A stretch of DNA of 24,298 nucleotides from an uncultured Roseburia sp. (GCA_900542495.1 UQNW01000035.1:1-24298), one strand, 5' to 3'; positions 1-6,811 are shown, counted from the first letter of the stretch. The notes: generated from the letters alone by a model not told the origin. Numbers and translations: made by a program.

Positions 1-103
1 GAAAAGAACGAAGCTGGTTGTATTTGTTTCCACAGGAAGGGCAAAAACGGCTTTTACAGCGAAAGGGAACAAATTTAATGATCCTATGTCAAGATTTAGT
101 ACA
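1..103 (-). pseudogene. Remnant of a transposase zinc-binding domain (IS91-like), runs off the left edge
   Basis: Read leftwards on the minus strand from position 88, the frame stays open to the window edge and gives HRIIKFVPFR followed by CKSRFCPSCGNKYNQLRSF. The C-K-S-R-F-C-x-x-C-G block is the hallmark of the zinc-binding N-terminal domain of IS91-type and related transposases (PF14319-like). An in-frame stop (minus TGA, 91-89) interrupts the expected second CxxC; the residues before it read C-T-K-S-stop-H where the family has a C-x-x-C-H, so the copy is damaged. No start codon or N-terminus is present on the right side, where a different gene remnant begins by about 120. I infer an N-terminally truncated, inactive element fragment; the rest, if any, lies outside the window. 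Confidence 0.6.
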
Positions 104-118
104 AGTTAAAATGAGAAA

Positions 119-554
119 TTTCTTTTTTTCTGGCTGTCGGATTCTATGATATCCAATGAGTGCTTTTTGTGTAATGATCCGAATGTTGGCTTATCATTGA
201 ATGAGACAAGAAGTTATGTAAAGTGCTATATGCGTGATACCGGACTTTTGGTAAGCCACGCATTTGATGAGAATGAATTACTCGAAGATGAAGTGTATAA
301 ACAGATATTGGCAGGCAAATTGCAGATTAAAGTATAAGATGTTTCCGATTGAAGTAAAGTCTGGAAAGCAATATAAAACGACCTCATTAAATAATTTCAG
401 AGAAAAATACAAGGAGCGCATAGGGGAAAGTTATATTATTCATCCAAGAAATTTGATCGTGAAAGATGGAAATATTTGTGTCAGAAATTTTCATTTGACA
501 TTTCAAAAAATTAAAATTATAATACCCAATGAAACGAGTAGCAGAACTGCGTAA
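119..554 (+). pseudogene. C-terminal remnant of a DUF4143-type AAA ATPase with an internal deletion
   Basis: From about 122 the reading frame gives FFWLSDSM, then NDPNVGLSLNETRS, CYMRDTGLLVSHAF and EDEVYKQILAGKL, which I recognise as the DUF4143 C-terminal domain found behind AAA ATPase domains in many gut Firmicutes. The frame stops at 335-337. One frame over, from about 330, the family resumes with LKYKMFPIEVKSGK and later SYIIHPRNLIVKDGNICV, ending at 554. The segment that normally lies between these two blocks, including the IxExxVAQxL and DFxI regions, is absent, so one deletion of roughly 50 codons with a frameshift joins them. The whole N-terminal ATPase domain (about 250 residues) is also missing. 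The gene cannot be functional. Confidence 0.7.
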
Positions 555-579
555 ATCCAGTTTATGTTACTCGTTTTTT
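532..579 (+). terminator. Hairpin 1 with T-tract, carries the conserved 28-nt module
   Basis: AAACGAGTAGCA (532-543) pairs with TGTTACTCGTTT (565-576) over 12 bp with one G-U, followed by a T run to 579. It looks like a rho-independent terminator. The upper part holds TAAA-TCCAG-TTTA, a small apical stem. Its arm at 538-565 matches 613-640 of the next hairpin without gaps at 22 of 28 positions. Confidence 0.65.
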
Positions 580-640
580 ATATAAAAAAATAGTTGCCGT
601 TTTTTTGAGTGTGTAGCGTATCAGCGTAAGTCCAGCTTAT
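538..640 (+). repeat. Two diverged direct copies (538-565 and 613-640) of a 28-nt structured module
   Basis: The copies start 75 bp apart and align gap-free. Both begin GTAGC and share the core GCGTAARTCCAGYTTAT. The only two differences inside the core (A/G at 555/630, T/C at 561/636) form a compensatory base pair of the TAAR/YTTA apical stem. The flanking arms that close the basal stems differ in sequence but pair in both cases. Confidence 0.65.
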
Positions 641-663
641 TTGATCGCTACACATTTTTTTTA
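609..663 (+). terminator. Hairpin 2 with T-tract, second copy of the module, just upstream of the broken MATE gene
   Basis: GTGTAGCG (611-618) pairs with CGCTACAC (646-653), extended by ATCA/TGAT past a bulged T, then a run of T to 663. The apical part is TAAG-TCCAG-CTTA. It ends about 8 nt before the GGAGG of the MATE remnant, so it is placed to act as an attenuator or as a terminator insulating that gene. No clear promoter is visible between it and the first hairpin. Confidence 0.65.
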
Positions 664-683
664 CGCAAAACAAGGAGGATATT

Positions 684-1258
684 ATGTCAGAAAGTAACAA
701 AATGAAGGACATGCCGGTGAATAAGCTGATGATCCAGATGGGAATCCTGATGATTTTATCCATGGCATTGCAGGCGGTTTACAATATTGTAGACAGTGCC
801 TTTGTGGGAAACAGTCTGTTTCTGGGCGTGATCATTTATCTGGTCTGTTTTCTGTTTGAAAAACTGTTACAGGCAACCGGACACGGACATTATCAGGGAG
901 ATTTATGCGATTGGACTGCGTGATGCGATTACACCGATCATTGCGTTCAGCTATGGAATGCGCAGCAAAAAAAGAATCAGTGATGGAATTAAATACGGAT
1001 TGCTGTATACCATTGCACTGATGGTCATTGGAATCGCAATCACAGAAATCTTCCCGACTGCATTTGCAACACTCTTTAATGCAGGACAGTCGAGAGCGTA
1101 TTTTATCGGCGCAATGAGAATTATATCCATTAGCTTTCTGTTTGCAGGAATCAATGTGGCATATCAGGGCATTTCCAATCACCGAGGTGCTATCGTGTGC
1201 GGTTGGATATGTCTTTTTGAAAAAAATTTGTAAGAACAAGGTTGATGTTTTAAGTTAG
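684..1258 (+). pseudogene. MATE family efflux transporter, multiply deleted pseudogene
   Basis: Begins with a normal GGAGG and MSESNKMKDMPVNKLMIQMG, then LSMALQAVYNIVDSAFVGN, the first helix and loop of a MATE (NorM/DinF-type) exporter. After that the family sequence jumps: VGN is joined to SLFLGVIIYLVCF; CFLF to EKLLQATG; QATG to DIIREIYAIGL in another frame; AIGL to RDAITPIIAFSYGM; and AYQGI to FPITEVLSCAVGYVFLKK in a third frame, ending VDVLS-stop at 1256-1258. Compared with a usual length near 450 residues, about 190 codons remain. The surviving blocks look close to family consensus, so deletion rather than point mutation dominates. The comparison is from memory of the family, not an alignment. 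Both genuine ends of the gene are kept. It would originally have been co-transcribed with the kinase gene 11 bp downstream. Confidence 0.8.
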
Positions 1259-1269
1259 GAGGGACTACC

Positions 1270-1860
1270 ATGAAAAAAAGAATTATCGCGATCAGCAGGG
1301 AATTTGGAAGTGGCGGACGTTTTATCGGAGAAGAAATCGCAAAGAAACTTGGAATTGCCTATTATGACAAAGACATTATTTCACAGATTGCAGAAAAGTC
1401 AGGGCTGTCTCCGGATTACATCAAGGAGAGTGGGGAGCTTTCACCGAGAAAAGGACTGTTTGCCTACGCTTTTTCCGGAAGAAATATGGCAGGAAAATCC
1501 CTCGAAGATCTCGTTTATGAGGAACAGCAGAAAGTCATTTTATCACTTGCAGAGAAAGAGCCGTGTGTGATTATTGGAAGAAATGCAGATTATATTTTAA
1601 AGGAACGGACAGATGTGTTAAATGTTTTTATCCATGGCAATCTGCCGGAAAAGACAGCGCGTATCTGCCGCATTTATGAGGTAGATAAAAAGCGTGCGGC
1701 AGAAATGATGAACGATGTTGATAAACGGCGTGCCATTCATTACAATTTTTACACAGACCAGAAATGGGGCATGGCAGATAATTACGCGATTACATTAAAC
1801 AGTTCGGAATTAGGTTATGAACTGTGTGAAAAGTTTATCATCAGTGTGTTTTGCGGTTGA
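1270..1860 (+). CDS. Cytidylate kinase-like family protein
   Basis: A 196-residue protein of the cytidylate-kinase-like family (Cytidylate_kin2, PF13189-like), expected to be cytoplasmic. The N-terminus MKKRIIAISREFGSGGRFIG is the characteristic P-loop variant of this family, and PCVIIGRNADYIL with the following HGNLPEKTARI segment matches the conserved centre; DKRRAIHYNFYT resembles the nucleotide-binding lid region. The length matches the family. The start is the ATG behind TTAGGAGGG, an SD sequence that overlaps the end of the MATE remnant, which suggests an ancestral MATE-kinase operon. Its own promoter is not obvious, so with the upstream gene broken it may depend on read-through past hairpin 2. 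The substrate is unproven: members are annotated by similarity and many are not shown to phosphorylate CMP. It overlaps the convergent CLC gene by 20 bp. Confidence 0.8.
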   Translation: MKKRIIAISREFGSGGRFIGEEIAKKLGIAYYDKDIISQIAEKSGLSPDYIKESGELSPRKGLFAYAFSGRNMAGKSLEDLVYEEQQKVILSLAEKEPCVIIGRNADYILKERTDVLNVFIHGNLPEKTARICRIYEVDKKRAAEMMNDVDKRRAIHYNFYTDQKWGMADNYAITLNSSELGYELCEKFIISVFCG

Positions 1861-3100
1861 TATAATTGGTTTTATATTTCGAATAAATGATCTTCTGGCT
1901 GCTATACAATCCATAGTATCCGGAAAGCATGTAGCTGAATGCAACGGCAAGCAAAAAGTAAGGCATACCGTCGTAGCCGAACAACTCAAAGCTGATGAGC
2001 AGGGCAGTGATCGGGCAGTTTGTCACTCCACAGAAAACTGCGGCCATGCCGACTGCCGTACAGAGTGTCGGTGAAAAGCCTGACAGGTTTCCAAACAGAC
2101 AGCCAAATGCCGCCCCGGTAAAAAACGATGGAACAATCTCGCCACCTTTAAATCCGGCACCTAATGTTAAAGCAGTAAAGAGCATTTTCATAAAAAAGGC
2201 TTCCGGGCGGACCGTGCCGTCAATACACTGTTCAATGATATTGATTCCCGTACCGTTGTAATTCTGGTTGCCAACAAGCAGCGTTAAAATGAGCACGAAA
2301 CATCCACCGGCGAAAATGCGCACATAAGGATTTTTGAAAAACTTCTTATAAAGGTGTTCTGACTGATGCAGCATGACACAGAAAATAATGCTGACACCGG
2401 CACATAGAATCGCAAGGACAGAGATTTTTACAGCACTTGTGATCTTAAAAGCAGGAATATGATCAATCAGGAACATTTCCTGTGAGATGCCAAAGAATTC
2501 TGCAACAGCATGCGCGACCAGTGAGGAGATCACGCACGGGACTAACGCTGCATAATACATAACGCCGACACTGACAACTTCCATGGAAAAGACAGCCGCA
2601 GCCATCGGTGTGCCAAACAATGCAGAGAATGCGGCGCTCATGCCGCACATGATCATAATGTGTTTGTCTTTTTCATCAAAGCGGAACAGTTTTCCAAGAC
2701 CGTTTCCGATACTTCCACCGAGCTGTAACGCAGCACCTTCACGTCCGGCAGAACCACCAAACAGGTGGGTGATGAGTGTGGAGATAAAAATCAGCGGAGC
2801 CATGCGCAGCGGCAGATTTTCATCGGAATGTATCGCAGATAATACAAGGTTGGTTCCGGTATCTTTTTCATCATGAAGCAGGCGGTAACATCCAACGATC
2901 AGAATACCACTCACCGGGAGCAGAAAAATAAGCCACGGGTTTTTGGTTCTGGTCAGTGTGACCACATACATGCCGAAATAGAAGAGTGTGCCAACACCCC
3001 CGACAAGCAGTCCGGAGACGATGGAGAAAAGCACCCATTTGGCAGAGGTTTTTATTCGTTTGAAATCATGTTGTAATTTATGACGGATCAGTTCTTTCAT
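1841..3100 (-). CDS. CLC-type chloride/fluoride channel or H+-coupled antiporter
   Basis: A 419-residue integral membrane protein of the CLC family, about ten hydrophobic helices. The motif FGGSAGREGAALQ (residues about 115-126, gating Glu at 121) is the CLC GREGP region, and GGEIVPSFFTGAAFG is the GxFxP region. The other anion-site motif, GSGIP, is not present; at its place stands TGTNLVL. Together with PLRMAPL and THLFGGSAGREG this resembles the CLC-F fluoride/proton antiporter clade as I remember it, so fluoride export is a plausible role; ordinary chloride transport is the alternative. The C-terminus keeps a Tyr-rich SYMLSGYYGLYS where CLC proteins carry the central Tyr. There is no CBS domain. 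It is transcribed alone, divergent from the sugar locus and convergent with the kinase gene. A palindromic CTATAATATTATAG at 3160-3173 could hold its -10 box. Confidence 0.85.
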   Translation of the reverse strand: MKELIRHKLQHDFKRIKTSAKWVLFSIVSGLLVGGVGTLFYFGMYVVTLTRTKNPWLIFLLPVSGILIVGCYRLLHDEKDTGTNLVLSAIHSDENLPLRMAPLIFISTLITHLFGGSAGREGAALQLGGSIGNGLGKLFRFDEKDKHIMIMCGMSAAFSALFGTPMAAAVFSMEVVSVGVMYYAALVPCVISSLVAHAVAEFFGISQEMFLIDHIPAFKITSAVKISVLAILCAGVSIIFCVMLHQSEHLYKKFFKNPYVRIFAGGCFVLILTLLVGNQNYNGTGINIIEQCIDGTVRPEAFFMKMLFTALTLGAGFKGGEIVPSFFTGAAFGCLFGNLSGFSPTLCTAVGMAAVFCGVTNCPITALLISFELFGYDGMPYFLLAVAFSYMLSGYYGLYSSQKIIYSKYKTNYINRKTH

Positions 3101-3375
3101 ATGTTCTTTCCACTTTCCCTTTTGATCAGAATGAAACGGCAGTGCCCGGATTTCATTTCTATAATATTATAGTAGCATTTCAAAAAATCTTTTTCAATGT
3201 AAAACATCATTGCATTCTAATTTTATGAAATAAAAGCGGCAGGGCAGAAAGTAATACTTTGAGCAAATTTCTACCAGAAAAATGGAAAATCAGTAAAAAA
3301 TATCTCGGCAATATACAATTTGCACAAAAAACAAAAACAAAAATTATGAAATATAGAGAAGATAACAATGAGGTA
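3101..3375. other. Intergenic region without a gene, between divergent CLC and sugar-locus genes
   Basis: AT-rich, with no ORF of note on either strand. It must hold the CLC promoter; a candidate minus-strand -10 (TATAAT, 3171-3166) is clear but no -35 lies at the right distance (nearest TTGAAA gives a 20-nt spacer). A weak plus-strand TTGCAC (3320-3325) with ATTATG (3343-3348) is possible but unconvincing. I see no riboswitch-like structure. Confidence 0.5.
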
Positions 3376-3403
3376 TTGCTTTTTTATGAAAAAAATATAT
3401 AAT
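3376..3403 (+). promoter_or_regulatory. Sigma-A type promoter of the sugar transport operon
   Basis: TTGCTT (3376-3381), 16-nt spacer, perfect TATAAT (3398-3403). Predicted transcription start is near 3410, directly before the operator-like repeats and about 126 nt before the binding-protein start codon. Confidence 0.65.
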
Positions 3404-3416
3404 CAAATTATCAACT

Positions 3417-3462
3417 GAAAACGTTACCGAAAACAATACCGAAAATGTTACCGGGAACATTT
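3417..3462 (+). promoter_or_regulatory. Tandem operator-like repeats, probable LacI-family (and/or CcpA) binding region
   Basis: Three head-to-tail 12-mers, GAAAACGTTACC (3417-3428), GAAAACAATACC (3429-3440) and GAAAATGTTACC (3441-3452), run into GGGAACATTTC. The last repeat and this tail form a 7-6-7 palindrome, AAATGTT (3443-3449) and AACATTT (3456-3462). The first copy with its preceding T resembles a cre site (TGAAAACGTTACCG, central CG). Placement just after the transcription start suits a repressor roadblock, and a LacI regulator is encoded in the same locus. Confidence 0.6.
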
Positions 3463-3535
3463 CAGCGAAATGGCAGAGTGCCAGAACAATCATAGCACAA
3501 TACAGATGTGCAGAAAGTATACGGGAGGAAACGAC

Positions 3536-4951
3536 ATGAAAAGAAAAGTTTTATCAGTAATGCTTGCTACAGCAATGACAGCAACTTTATTTGCAGGATG
3601 CGGCAGCGATGCTTCCAATGCAAACAGTGGAGATGCAGCAGCAAGTTCAACAGAAGCAGGAGATGTGAAAACAGATGCAGCAGCATCCGGAAGTGGTTCC
3701 GTTTATTATCTGAACTTTAAACCGGAACAGGATCAGCAGTGGCAGGATCTGGCAGCAAAATACACAGCAGAGACCGGAACAGAGGTTACAGTTATCACAG
3801 CTGCAGATGGTACATATGAGCAGACATTAAAATCAGAGATGGCAAAATCAGAAGCACCAACCTTATTCCAGGTAAACGGACCTGTAGGACTTGCAAACTG
3901 GAAAGATTATTGCATGGATCTTTCAGGCAGTGAATTATATTCACATCTGACAAGTGATGATTTTGTATTAAAAGATGGAAACGCAGTACAGGGTATCGCT
4001 TATGTTATCGAGACTTACGGTATCATTTACAATAAGACGATCTTAAATGACTATTGCACAATGGACAACGCAGTGATTTCTTCTGTTGATGAGATCAACA
4101 ACTTTGCGACATTAAAAGCAGTTGCAGATGATATCCAGTCCAGATTAGATGAGATTAATGAGAAGTTTGGATATGATCTTCAGGGAGCATTTACTTCCGC
4201 AGGTATGGATGGATCATCTGACTGGAGATTTAAAACTCATTTGGCAAATCTTCCAATTTACTATGAATACAAAGACAAAGGAATTGATTCTACAGATGCA
4301 ATAGAAGGAACATACCTTGACAATTACAAACAGATCTGGGATTTATACATTACAGATTCCACCTGTGATCCGGGAATGCTCTCATCTAAGACAGGTGATG
4401 AAGCAGAATCTGAATTCGGTATGGAAGAGGCAGTATTCTACCAGAATGGTACATGGGAGTATGGTAACCTCACAAATGAAGAGAATGGTTATCTTGTAAC
4501 CGCTGATGACATGAGCATGATGCCAATCTATATTGGTGTTGAGGGAGAAGAGAATCAGGGACTCTGCACAGGTTCTGAGAACTACTGGTGTGTAAACAGC
4601 AAAGCTTCTGCAGAAGATCAGCAGGCAACACTTGATTTCCTGAACTGGGTTATCACATCTGACGCAGGACGTGAATCCATGGCTCATGAAATGGGATTTA
4701 CAACACCATTTGATACATTCACAGGCGAATATGAAGCAGACAATGTATTTATCCAGGCTTCTAACCAGTACATCGCTGATGGTAAATACTCTGTAACATG
4801 GAACTTCTCTACTATTCCATCTGAGACATGGAAAGACGGTGTAGGTTCTGCATTATTAGAGTACGCACAGGGAACAGGTGACTGGGACGGCGTTGTCAGT
4901 GCATTCGTTGACGGATGGGCTACTGAGTATGCAGCAGCTGCAAACAAATAA
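3536..4951 (+). CDS. Lipoprotein sugar-binding protein of a CUT1-type ABC transporter (maltodextrin-like)
   Basis: A 471-residue extracytoplasmic solute-binding protein. The signal peptide MKRKVLSVMLATAMTATLFAGC ends in a lipobox (LFAGC, lipidated Cys22), followed by a Ser/Ala/Asp-rich linker to about residue 50 and then the periplasmic-binding-protein fold (VYYLNFKPEQDQQWQDLA, with QVNGPVGLANWKDY downstream), as in family 1 binding proteins for oligosaccharides. It captures sugar at the cell surface for the two permeases encoded downstream. I chose the ATG behind GGGAGGA rather than an in-frame start 66 bp upstream because only this one gives a signal peptide and a ribosome-binding site. Expression is probably controlled by the repeats at 3417-3462. 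Substrate is inferred from the linked malQ; alpha-1,4-gluco-oligosaccharides are most likely, but other sugars are not excluded. Confidence 0.88.
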   Translation: MKRKVLSVMLATAMTATLFAGCGSDASNANSGDAAASSTEAGDVKTDAAASGSGSVYYLNFKPEQDQQWQDLAAKYTAETGTEVTVITAADGTYEQTLKSEMAKSEAPTLFQVNGPVGLANWKDYCMDLSGSELYSHLTSDDFVLKDGNAVQGIAYVIETYGIIYNKTILNDYCTMDNAVISSVDEINNFATLKAVADDIQSRLDEINEKFGYDLQGAFTSAGMDGSSDWRFKTHLANLPIYYEYKDKGIDSTDAIEGTYLDNYKQIWDLYITDSTCDPGMLSSKTGDEAESEFGMEEAVFYQNGTWEYGNLTNEENGYLVTADDMSMMPIYIGVEGEENQGLCTGSENYWCVNSKASAEDQQATLDFLNWVITSDAGRESMAHEMGFTTPFDTFTGEYEADNVFIQASNQYIADGKYSVTWNFSTIPSETWKDGVGSALLEYAQGTGDWDGVVSAFVDGWATEYAAAANK

Positions 4952-4973
4952 AAAGTAATGATGAAGTAACATG

Positions 4974-5005
4974 GAAAGGGTGTGTGGTCTGCCACTCACC
5001 CTTTC
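4974..5005 (+). promoter_or_regulatory. Intercistronic hairpin between binding protein and permease genes
   Basis: GAAAGGGTG (4974-4982) pairs with CACCCTTTC (4997-5005), and GTGG with CCAC inside, loop TCTG. No T-tract follows, so it is not a full terminator. Hairpins at this place in binding-protein operons commonly protect the upstream mRNA and keep the binding protein in excess over the permeases; that role is inferred. Confidence 0.65.
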
Positions 5006-5038
5006 AGATTATTAAGGTTTTATGAGAGGATGGAAATT

Positions 5039-5881
5039 ATGGAGAAAGCAATCAAAAAATATTTTCCTGTTTTTGCACTCCCTACATTAGTGGCATTTAC
5101 AATAGGTTTTATAGTTCCTTTTATTATGGGTATCTACTTATCATTCTGTGAATTTACAACCGTTACAGATGCAAAATTTGTAGGATTAAAAAATTATCTG
5201 CGCGTGTTCAGTGATCCGACATTTATGCATGCATTATGGTTCACTGCATTATTCACCATTGTATCAGTGCTGACGATCAATGTTTTTGCATTTGTAATCG
5301 CGATGCTTTTAACAAAGGGAATTAAAGGTACGAATTTCTTCCGTACAGTATTTTTTATGCCAAACCTTATTGGTGGTATCGTTTTAGGTTATATCTGGCA
5401 GATCCTGCTGAATGGAATCTTAGGTCATTTTGGAAGAACACTTACTTATTCTTCTTCCTATGGATTCTGGGGACTGATCATTTTAATGAACTGGCAGCAG
5501 GTCGGTTATATGATGATCATTTATATCGCCGGTATCCAGAATATTCCGGGCGAGCTGATCGAGGCGGCAAAAATGGACGGGGCGTCCAACTGGCAGTTAT
5601 TGAAGAGTGTTACGATTCCAATGGTAATGCCATCCATCACGATCTGTACATTCTTAACACTGACGAACTCTTTCAAACTGTTCGATCAGAACCTGGCATT
5701 GACAGCAGGAGAGCCGTCCAATAATTCGCAGATGCTTGCGCTTAACATCTTTGAGACATTCTATGGAAGAACCGGTTGGGAAGGTGTCGGTCAGGCGAAA
5801 GCAGTTATCTTCTTTATTATAGTAGCAGTTATCGCACTGGCACAGAACAGACTGACCAGAACAAAGGAGGTACAGCAGTAA
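5039..5881 (+). CDS. ABC sugar transporter permease, MalF-like
   Basis: A 280-residue inner-membrane permease with six predicted helices, the first at FPVFALPTLVAFTIGFIVPF. The coupling helix carries the EAA-loop signature EAAKMDGASNWQLLKSVTIP, the contact site for the transport ATPase. It forms the transmembrane channel with the product of the next gene. Of two close ATGs (5030 and 5039) the second is favoured because GAGAGG at 5024-5029 is then nine bases away; the first would overlap the SD. It lacks the large periplasmic loop of enterobacterial MalF, as is usual in Gram-positive CUT1 systems. The stop overlaps the next start by one base (TAATG), indicating translational coupling. Confidence 0.88.
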   Translation: MEKAIKKYFPVFALPTLVAFTIGFIVPFIMGIYLSFCEFTTVTDAKFVGLKNYLRVFSDPTFMHALWFTALFTIVSVLTINVFAFVIAMLLTKGIKGTNFFRTVFFMPNLIGGIVLGYIWQILLNGILGHFGRTLTYSSSYGFWGLIILMNWQQVGYMMIIYIAGIQNIPGELIEAAKMDGASNWQLLKSVTIPMVMPSITICTFLTLTNSFKLFDQNLALTAGEPSNNSQMLALNIFETFYGRTGWEGVGQAKAVIFFIIVAVIALAQNRLTRTKEVQQ

Positions 5882-6753
5882 TGGCAAAGAAAGTAAAAGA
5901 AAATAATGAGGTAAGTGCTGTAAGGAGATCAAAACACGGAGGAGTGCTGACCGTATTTTTCAGTCTGCTGACCGTTTTTTATCTGTATCCGATTTTTCTG
6001 GTGCTGATCAATTCCTTCAAGAAAAAAGGATTTATCACAAAAAATGCATTTGCACTGCCGGATGAGAGATCCTTTACCGGATTGTCGAATTTCGTCCGGG
6101 GTATTGAAAAAACAAACTTTTTCCAGGCGTTTGGCTACTCGGTAGTCATCACTGTTGGCTCTGTTGCAGTGATCATCTTATGCACTTCCATGTGTGCATG
6201 GTATATTACAAGAGTACATAATAAAGTAAATACAACGATTTATATGTTGTGTCTGTTTTCCATGATCGTACCATTCCAGATGGTGATGTTCACATTGTCA
6301 AAACTTGCAAACATGATGCATTTAAGCAACCCGATCGGTATTATTTTAGTTTACCTCGGATTTGGAGCAGGTCTGGCGGTGTTTATGTTCTGCGGATTTG
6401 TAAAGAGCATCCCAATCGAGATCGAGGAAGCGGCTATGATTGATGGCTGCACACCAATCCAGACATTTTTTCAAGTGGTATTCCCAATCATGAAACCAAC
6501 TGCGATCACCGTTGCAATTTTACAGGCAATGTGGATCTGGAACGATTATTTACTTCCTTATCTTGTATTGGATATCAAAAAATATAAGACAATCCCGATC
6601 GTTATCCAGTACCTGAAAGGTGGATACGGAGCAGTCGACTGGGGTACTATGATGGCAATGCTTGTTCTCGCAATTGTACCGATTGTTATTTTTTACGTGG
6701 CTTGTCAGAAATATATTATTGAAGGAGTAGTTGCAGGAGCGGTCAAAGGCTGA
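5881..6753 (+). CDS. ABC sugar transporter permease, MalG-like
   Basis: A 290-residue permease partner of the preceding gene, with a short basic cytoplasmic N-terminus, six predicted helices beginning at VFFSLLTVFYLYPIFLVLIN, and the EAA motif EEAAMIDGCTPIQTFFQVVFP. Typical MalG-type C-terminus (QKYIIEGVVAGAVKG), the tail that in this family reaches the ATPase. SD AAGGAGG (5864-5870) lies inside the upstream gene, and the start shares a base with its stop. No ATPase gene follows; CUT1 systems in Firmicutes often share a single MsmX/MalK-type ATPase encoded elsewhere, and I infer the same here. Confidence 0.9.
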   Translation: MAKKVKENNEVSAVRRSKHGGVLTVFFSLLTVFYLYPIFLVLINSFKKKGFITKNAFALPDERSFTGLSNFVRGIEKTNFFQAFGYSVVITVGSVAVIILCTSMCAWYITRVHNKVNTTIYMLCLFSMIVPFQMVMFTLSKLANMMHLSNPIGIILVYLGFGAGLAVFMFCGFVKSIPIEIEEAAMIDGCTPIQTFFQVVFPIMKPTAITVAILQAMWIWNDYLLPYLVLDIKKYKTIPIVIQYLKGGYGAVDWGTMMAMLVLAIVPIVIFYVACQKYIIEGVVAGAVKG

Positions 6754-6769
6754 TATTATAGTAGAAACT

Positions 6770-6811
6770 CGTAAAAAAAACGTATTTTGACAAAAAAACA
6801 AATTTTTTACG
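6770..6811. repeat. AT-rich inverted repeat upstream of the LacI-type regulator
   Basis: CGTAAAAAA (6770-6778) and TTTTTTACG (6803-6811) are 9-bp inverted arms 24 bp apart; a TTGACA (6787-6792) lies between them but has no good -10 box at 17 bp. It could be a weak terminator after the permease gene or an autoregulatory site for the regulator. The role is undecided. Confidence 0.35.

Noticed and set aside
595..683. Guanidine-II (mini-ykkC) style tandem-hairpin riboswitch before the efflux gene
   Set aside because: That class has two small hairpins with ACGR loops; here the loops are TCCAG and the hairpins end in T-tracts.
578..763. 61-codon minus-strand ORF over the second hairpin and the MATE start
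   Set aside because: It is antisense to a recognisable MATE N-terminus and a terminator, with no SD and low-complexity sequence.
3101..3250. Fluoride riboswitch in front of the CLC gene
   Set aside because: The leader read on the minus strand lacks the conserved fluoride riboswitch core and pseudoknot segments that I know for this class.
3417..3452. CRISPR-like direct repeats
   Set aside because: The 12-bp units are contiguous without spacers and lie at a promoter; operator repeats explain them better.
3470..3535. N-terminal extension of the sugar-binding protein from an upstream in-frame start
   Set aside because: It would bury the signal peptide and has no SD; the ATG at 3536 has GGGAGGA and gives a clean lipobox.
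4684..4995. 103-codon minus-strand ORF across the end of the binding-protein gene
   Set aside because: It is antisense to a clearly coding region and includes the intercistronic hairpin; no SD or family features.
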